From Pseudomonadota bacterium (lineage in GTDB: Bacteria > Bdellovibrionota > Bdellovibrionia > Bdellovibrionales > Bdellovibrionaceae), in the NCBI GenBank assembly GCA_021300175.1, contig JAJTIC010000012.1, forward strand, positions 1 through 42,134: DNA of 42,134 bases. The letters are read 5' to 3'. The position numbers and the translations under genes are program-made. Each line of letters opens with the position of its first letter. The stretch's first letter is position 1. The notes under the pieces are model-generated. The model made no database searches. It saw only the letters and a list, made by a program, of their open reading frames with translations, and was not told where the DNA came from. Of the stretch, positions 37,895 through 42,134 are shown in pieces.

Positions 37895-38191
37895 CTACTT
37901 TTTTGCAGCAGCGCCGGCTGCTGGAGCAGCTTTTTTCTCTGCATGCCCGTTAAATGTTCTTGTAGGAGCAAACTCACCAAACTTGTGCCCGATCATGTTC
38001 TCAGTCACATACACAGGAACAAACTTACGTCCATTGTGTACGGCGAAAGTTAATCCTACTGCTTCTGGAAGAACTGTAGATCTGCGCGACCAAGTCTTGA
38101 TCACTTTTTTGTCATTTTTTTGAATCGCATGGTCGATCTTTTTCATCAGATGGAGATCGATAAATGGACCTTTTTTAATTGAACGTGCCAC
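37895..38191 (-). CDS. rpsS: 30S ribosomal protein S19
   Basis: Head protein that pairs with S13, 98 aa. [40 protein letters not shown] and [15 protein letters not shown] are canonical. The end carries a short Ala/Lys/Pro tail ([13 protein letters not shown]), like the low-complexity tail of L17 in this cluster. Confidence 0.96.
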   Translation of the reverse strand: MARSIKKGPFIDLHLMKKIDHAIQKNDKKVIKTWSRRSTVLPEAVGLTFAVHNGRKFVPVYVTENMIGHKFGEFAPTRTFNGHAEKKAAPAAGAAAKK

Positions 38192-38200
38192 GGCCTACTC

Positions 38201-39019
38201 CTACTTTCTTCTCTTCACGATTGAGGAATCAGTTCGTTTATTGTGTCGGGTCTTGTATCCCTTACAAGGCTGACCCCAAGGCGTTACTGGGTGATGTCCT
38301 TTACCCACACCCTCACCACCACCCAATGGGTGATCGATCGGATTCATCGCCATACCTCTCACTCCAGGTCTGATACCTCTCCAACGAGACCTACCAGCTT
38401 TACCCAATGAGATGTTCTCATTATCAGTGTTTCCGACCTGACCAACTGAAGCCTTACATACAGAAAGTACGAGCTTCACTTCGCCAGAAGGCAAACGAAC
38501 CTGACAGTATTTTTCTTCTTTAGAAACCAAAACTGCTCCAACGCCGGCACCACGTGCCAACTGAGCACCTTTACCTGGGCGAACTTCCACATTGTGAATC
38601 GTTGTACCAACAGGGATAGCGTAGAGCGGAAGTGCATTTCCTGGCTTGATATCTGCTTTTTCAGAAGAGATAACAGTATCTCCTACGTTGAGACCGATTG
38701 GAGCAACAATGTACGCCTTGGTTCCATCAGCATAAACAATCAAAGCAATGCGAGAAGTACGATTTGGATCGTACTCGATAGCAGCTACTTTTGCTGGAAC
38801 ATCGATTTTAGTTCTTTTGAAATCAACCAAACGGTAGCGTCTCTTATGACCACCGCCAAAGTGACGCATTGTGATTGCACCTGTGTTGTTTCGCGCTGAT
38901 GACCGCTTCATTGGTTCCGTCAAAGACTTCTCAGGCCGAGCCTTCGTGATCTCTTTGAAGTCAAAACCAGTAACCTGTCGAAGCGCATGAGATCTTGGAT
39001 TATATGTCTTGATACCCAT
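38201..39019 (-). CDS. rplB: 50S ribosomal protein L2
   Basis: Core large-subunit protein near the peptidyl-transferase centre, 272 aa. [45 protein letters not shown] and the C-terminal [20 protein letters not shown] with its key histidine (DHP) are intact. It lies between rplW and rpsS. Confidence 0.98.
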   Translation of the reverse strand: MGIKTYNPRSHALRQVTGFDFKEITKARPEKSLTEPMKRSSARNNTGAITMRHFGGGHKRRYRLVDFKRTKIDVPAKVAAIEYDPNRTSRIALIVYADGTKAYIVAPIGLNVGDTVISSEKADIKPGNALPLYAIPVGTTIHNVEVRPGKGAQLARGAGVGAVLVSKEEKYCQVRLPSGEVKLVLSVCKASVGQVGNTDNENISLGKAGRSRWRGIRPGVRGMAMNPIDHPLGGGEGVGKGHHPVTPWGQPCKGYKTRHNKRTDSSIVKRRK

Positions 39020-39021
39020 GA

Positions 39022-39300
39022 CTATACCCCTTCAAACAAAGCGATCTTCTCGCCTGCAGCTAATTTTACAAATGCCTTTTTGAAATAAGGAGCTTTGCCC
39101 ATTCCAAACTTGGTCATTTTCCCACGACCTCGACCCAAACTGGTTCTTACTGTCTCAACCTTCACTTTGAAGTTTTTTTGAACAGCATTTCTGATCTCAG
39201 TTTTTGTAGAATCGAGATCTACTTCGAATACATAGACACCAGCCGCATTATGGATAGTGTTTTTCTCAGTAATGAGCGGTTTTCTAATTACTTGTTTCAT
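39022..39300 (-). CDS. rplW: 50S ribosomal protein L23
   Basis: Exit-site docking protein of 92 aa. [40 protein letters not shown] and [17 protein letters not shown] match L23. It lies 3 bases after rplD and 2 before rplB. Confidence 0.95.
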   Translation of the reverse strand: MKQVIRKPLITEKNTIHNAAGVYVFEVDLDSTKTEIRNAVQKNFKVKVETVRTSLGRGRGKMTKFGMGKAPYFKKAFVKLAAGEKIALFEGV

Positions 39301-39303
39301 AAA

Positions 39304-39927
39304 TTACTCCGCCTGCATTCTTTCTACGATTTTCGCTACTGCATCCTTTGAAAGAATAGCGTGATCGTACTTCAGCAAGTCATACACATTCAGGCCATTG
39401 ATGTCGGCCAACTTATAAGTGGGTAAGTTCTTAGACGCTCTCTTAAGATTCTCAGTCGGAGCACCATTTACCAAAACAGCTTTCTTAAGACCGAAAGTCT
39501 TCAGCTGCTTCGCCAATTCACCAGTCTTTCCTTTTGATTCCATTGAGTCGACAACGTAAAGACGGCCTTCTTTCGCAAGATGAGAAAGCGCCATTTTCAA
39601 AGCTAACTTTCTGATCTTTTTAGGAAGCGAGTACTCATAGGAACGAGGCACTGGACCAAACAACTTCGCTCCACCAGGCATCAAAGGCGATCTGCTAGAA
39701 CCCTGACGGGCATTACCAGTTCCCTTTTGTTTGAACGGCTTGACCCCGCCACCGCTAACGAGTCCTCTAGTCTTCGTCATCGCAGTTCCCTGCCGACGAC
39801 TAGCCAACTGCCACTTCACAACTTCATGAAGAACAGCCTGCTTGACTTCAACAGCGAATACTTCTGGAGCTAAATCGATGGTAGATACTTTTTCTTTTTT
39901 CCAATTTAATACATTTACGCTCGCCAT
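39304..39927 (-). CDS. rplD: 50S ribosomal protein L4
   Basis: Tunnel protein of 207 aa; in E. coli it also represses its own S10 operon. [40 protein letters not shown] (the tunnel loop) and the C-terminal [20 protein letters not shown] are canonical. The leader ahead of rpsJ has inverted repeats that could be a control site, but no E. coli-type element was matched. Confidence 0.97.
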   Translation of the reverse strand: MASVNVLNWKKEKVSTIDLAPEVFAVEVKQAVLHEVVKWQLASRRQGTAMTKTRGLVSGGGVKPFKQKGTGNARQGSSRSPLMPGGAKLFGPVPRSYEYSLPKKIRKLALKMALSHLAKEGRLYVVDSMESKGKTGELAKQLKTFGLKKAVLVNGAPTENLKRASKNLPTYKLADINGLNVYDLLKYDHAILSKDAVAKIVERMQAE

Positions 39928-39929
39928 AA

Positions 39930-40607
39930 TTAACCCCTTACCAGCTTCACAAGAGAGTTTCTTGCGCCTGGAACTGGTCCCTTGACCATCACTACGCCTT
40001 CAGATTGCAGAACCTCAACAATCTCAACATTCTTTACAGTGATAGCTTCATCTCCGTAGTGACCTGGGAATCGCTTACCCGGCATCACTCGACCTGGCCA
40101 TGTTCTGTTACCGACTGAACCTGGTCTTCTATGAAATTTAGAACCGTGAGATGCAGGGCCTCCTGCAAAATTCCAACGCTTCACTGAGCCCGCGAATCCG
40201 TGCCCCTTTGATCGGCCAGTAATTTTAACAACATCGCCCTTTTTCAAAGAGTCGATCGATACTTGAACGCCAACAGCTGCATCAGCAACTGGAGCTTCTA
40301 AGCGAATTTCTCGAGACAATTGAGCTCCATTTTCAAAGCCAGCGCTTTTCGCATGACCCTTCAGAGCCTTGGAACCATTCTTCGCCTTAGATGGTCGACA
40401 TGCGATCTGAACCGCATCATATCCATCAGAATTTTTTGTTTTAACTTGTGCAACAACCCAAGGCTCATATCGTAAAACTGTGACAGGAACTGCTTCACCC
40501 TGCTCATTGAAAACTGTCGCCATTCCTTCTTTGAAGGCGAACAATCCGTTCAGCTTTACTCCGCCAGAGGATGCTGCTGCATCGGTGGCATTCTCTTTAT
40601 TCTCCAC
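39930..40607 (-). CDS. rplC: 50S ribosomal protein L3 with N-terminal extension
   Basis: Early-assembly protein of 225 aa. The core starts at KLNGLFAFKEGMATVFNEQG; about 17 extra residues rich in Asn/Ala/Ser (ENKENATDAAASSGG) precede it. SKGHGFAGSVKRWNFAGGPA, RRPGSVGNRTWPGRVMPGKR and MVKGPVPGARNSLVKLVRG are diagnostic. The start is GTG (40605-40607) with AGGAG seven bases before it, so the extension is probably translated. It follows rpsJ by 23 bases. Confidence 0.96.
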   Translation of the reverse strand: MENKENATDAAASSGGVKLNGLFAFKEGMATVFNEQGEAVPVTVLRYEPWVVAQVKTKNSDGYDAVQIACRPSKAKNGSKALKGHAKSAGFENGAQLSREIRLEAPVADAAVGVQVSIDSLKKGDVVKITGRSKGHGFAGSVKRWNFAGGPASHGSKFHRRPGSVGNRTWPGRVMPGKRFPGHYGDEAITVKNVEIVEVLQSEGVVMVKGPVPGARNSLVKLVRG

Positions 40608-40630
40608 AACTTTCTCCTGTTCTGTGGGCT

Positions 40631-40951
40631 CTACTGGATAGCAGAGAGTTTAATTTCTACGTCAACACCCGCCGATAAATCGAGTTTCATCAATTGATCA
40701 ATGGTCTGCTGAGTTGGTTCTAAAATATCAAGCATGCGCTTGTGAGTTCTGATTTCAAATTGCTCACGAGACTTTTTGTCGGCGTGAGGAGATCTCAAAA
40801 CTGTATAACGATTGATTCGCGTTGGAAGTGGAATTGGACCAGCCACTTTCGCTCCTGTTCTACGAGCTGTTTCAACGATTTCTTTCGTCGACTGATCTAA
40901 CAGTTTGTGGTCGAAAGCTTTCAATCTGATTCTGATCTTTTGACTCTGCAT
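40631..40951 (-). CDS. rpsJ: 30S ribosomal protein S10
   Basis: First gene of the S10 operon; in other bacteria S10 (NusE) also joins the transcription antitermination complex. The 106 aa read [40 protein letters not shown] and [20 protein letters not shown]. An in-frame ATG at 40984 exists, but ATG 40949-40951 has AGGAA six bases upstream and the family N-terminus. A leader of about 200 bases precedes it. Confidence 0.97.
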   Translation of the reverse strand: MQSQKIRIRLKAFDHKLLDQSTKEIVETARRTGAKVAGPIPLPTRINRYTVLRSPHADKKSREQFEIRTHKRMLDILEPTQQTIDQLMKLDLSAGVDVEIKLSAIQ

Positions 40952-41160
40952 AAATTTTCCTAGTTCCTTCGTTAACTTGGTCAATCTTCTTTTTCTTCGT
41001 AAACAGCTGAAATCACTATCATCTTTGCGAGGCGATTAAGTTTTTCAGCGTTCAGGCGAAACTATCCCATCACCACCAAAACCCGTCTCAAATCGCATAT
41101 ACTTGATTTGACTGCAGTTTTGTTGGCCGTTACCGCCTCGCCTGACGTAACAAGTGCGCA

Positions 41161-41190
41161 AATATGCAATAACAGAGAGATCAATGTCAA
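41161..41190 (-). promoter_or_regulatory. candidate promoter of the S10-spc-alpha cluster
   Basis: On the minus strand TTGACA (41185-41190, a perfect -35 consensus) is followed after 18 bases by CATATT (41161-41166). Transcription would begin near 41154, leaving a leader of about 200 bases before rpsJ. Confidence 0.5.
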
Positions 41191-41233
41191 AAGGAAATAA
41201 AAAAAAATACAATTATTTTTGATGGTTTAGAGT

Positions 41234-41259
41234 GGCTTGAGCGCCGCTCCTGCTAAGCC
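41234..41259 (-). terminator. possible terminator after the fusA-like gene
   Basis: GGCTT (41234-41238) pairs with AAGCC (41255-41259), with an inner GAGC/GCTC stem. On the minus strand a run of nine T (ending near 41201) comes about 25 bases later, so the fit to an intrinsic terminator is only fair. Confidence 0.3.
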
Positions 41260-41269
41260 CTTGAAATGC

Positions 41270-42134
41270 TTAGAATCTACCCATTCTTTGAAGAAGCTCA
41301 TCCCGAACTTTAGGTGGAATTTCATAGTATTCTTTGAACTCCATTGAAAAACTTGCTCGCCCTTGCGTTAAGGATCTCAGGTCGGTGGCATAGCCAAAAA
41401 GGGTAGCCAGCGGAGCATCCGCGGAAATAATCTGACCGCCCCCGGCCTTAACACTCATCGAGTGAACCTTGCCCCTCCGTGAATTGAGATCGCCAACAAC
41501 ATTCCCGACAAAGTTATCCGGGCAGGTCACCTCAAGTTTGAAGACTGGCTCAAGCAAGACTGGCTTAGCGGCTCTTACGGCATCTCTTAATGCCAAGCTA
41601 GTGGCAGCTTTGTATGCTATCTCTGAAGCATTCTTCTCGTCCCGAAACTCAACCTTTTTGAGATTGGCTTTGAAATCAATAAGGCCATAGCTTGCGATAG
41701 GCCCAACCTCCGCCGATTCTCTAAATCCAGCTTCGATAGCTCTAAGGATATGAGCCGGTAGAGGCGTGACCCTTTGAACCGCATTAGCAAATGCTAAACC
41801 AGCTCCCCGTGACTGAGGCTCAACTTCTATTTCAACAAAAGCATACAGGTCTTCGCCCGCAATTTGTCTTTCATAAGTGTGAGAAGCTTGCCCTCGAGCA
41901 CTAATTGTTTCCCGATAGGAAACTTGAGGCTTCCCTACATTCGCCTGAATCTTATGCTCCCTAAGCAATCGATCCACTAAAATTTCGAGATGGAGCTCGC
42001 CCATCCCCGACAGGAGAGTCTGTCCAGTTTCTGGATCATTTCTTAACCTCGCGGATGGATCTTCTTTCACGAGCTTCTCGAGTCCCGACATCATTTTGTC
42101 TTGATCCGCTGAGGACTTCGCCTCAACGGCAACA
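41270..42134 (-). CDS. fusA: elongation factor G, C-terminal part (divergent type), cut by the window edge
   Basis: About 288 residues of EF-G domains III-V; the frame stays open to the window edge (VAVEAKSSADQDKMMSGLEK corresponds to the start of domain III). LLSGMGELHLEILVDRLLRE (domain III), AKPVLLEPVFKLEVTCPDNF and LFGYATDLRSLTQGRASFSM (domain V) are conserved. Domain IV diverges: loop I reads AGEDLYAF instead of the usual GGRGQY/F, and the position matching the tip histidine (E. coli H583) is Asp by hand alignment. It may be an EF-G2-like paralogue rather than the main translocase, although it sits in the usual fusA place before rpsJ. Confidence 0.88.
   Translation of the reverse strand, partial: VAVEAKSSADQDKMMSGLEKLVKEDPSARLRNDPETGQTLLSGMGELHLEILVDRLLREHKIQANVGKPQVSYRETISARGQASHTYERQIAGEDLYAFVEIEVEPQSRGAGLAFANAVQRVTPLPAHILRAIEAGFRESAEVGPIASYGLIDFKANLKKVEFRDEKNASEIAYKAATSLALRDAVRAAKPVLLEPVFKLEVTCPDNFVGNVVGDLNSRRGKVHSMSVKAGGGQIISADAPLATLFGYATDLRSLTQGRASFSMEFKEYYEIPPKVRDELLQRMGRF

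Larger units (their letters stand above)
40952..41269 (-). other. 318-base intergenic leader between fusA-like gene and rpsJ
   Basis: No gene is seen here, and tuf, often found at this place, is absent. It holds a candidate fusA terminator hairpin (41234-41259), a promoter (41161-41190) and an S10 leader. Within the leader GTTAC(41129-41133)/GTAAC(41147-41151) flank a GC-rich loop, and CGCCTCGC (41134-41141) is an inverted copy of GCGAGGCG (41027-41034), so long-range pairing is possible. Confidence 0.6.

Overview
The window looks like chromosomal DNA of a Gram-negative bacterium with moderate GC content. It has an envelope-glycan cluster, a B12-dependent methionine synthase operon, an unusual lipoprotein/membrane-protein run and one continuous S10-spc-alpha ribosomal supercluster. 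Protein style (HisKA kinase, the TIGR03545/TIGR03546 pair, Bdellovibrio-like gene texture) suggests a member of the Bdellovibrionota or a related deltaproteobacterial-type lineage. That placement is inference. No rRNA, complete tRNA, CRISPR array, insertion sequence or phage gene was seen.

Region 1 (1-14404) makes and exports surface glycans. A CapK-type adenylate-forming enzyme diverges from a methyltransferase-Wzm-Wzt operon (ABC-type polysaccharide export with a short Wzt). Facing it are Gmd and an Rmd-like reductase (GDP-mannose to a GDP-6-deoxyhexose, probably GDP-D-rhamnose) and a GT4 glycosyltransferase. A three-gene plus-strand operon with ATGA overlaps encodes a HAD-UbiA fusion, a DprE1-like FAD oxidase and a DprE2-like SDR. 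Together these resemble the mycobacterial pathway to polyprenyl-phosphoryl-D-arabinose. Convergent to it are galE, a Wzx-like flippase and a GT-C type membrane glycosyltransferase, also joined by 4-base overlaps.

Region 2 (14405-24744) runs on the plus strand: metH, a YbhN/AglD-type membrane protein and metF (all overlapping), then a small transaldolase, the TIGR03546/TIGR03545 pair, a lipoprotein and a single-pass membrane protein with a TraE/VirB8-like layout. The first three link one-carbon metabolism. The last four may form an uncharacterised envelope module.

Region 3 (24745-26915, minus) holds an orphan sensor histidine kinase and a TlpA-type thioredoxin. Two inverted repeats lie just upstream of the kinase gene.

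Region 4 (26916-42134, minus) is the ribosomal supercluster, read from high to low coordinates: fusA-like (partial), rpsJ, rplC, rplD, rplW, rplB, rpsS, rplV, rpsC, rplP, rpmC, rpsQ, rplN, rplE, rpsN, rpsH, rplF, rplR, rpsE, rpmD, rplO, secY, adk, rpmJ, rpsM, rpsK, rpsD, rpoA, rplQ, then a strong terminator. rplX (L24) is missing from its near-universal place between rplN and rplE. map, infA and tuf are also absent. The EF-G fragment lacks canonical domain IV tip residues, and the rpmJ leader carries a tRNA-like D-arm sequence just behind a promoter-like motif.
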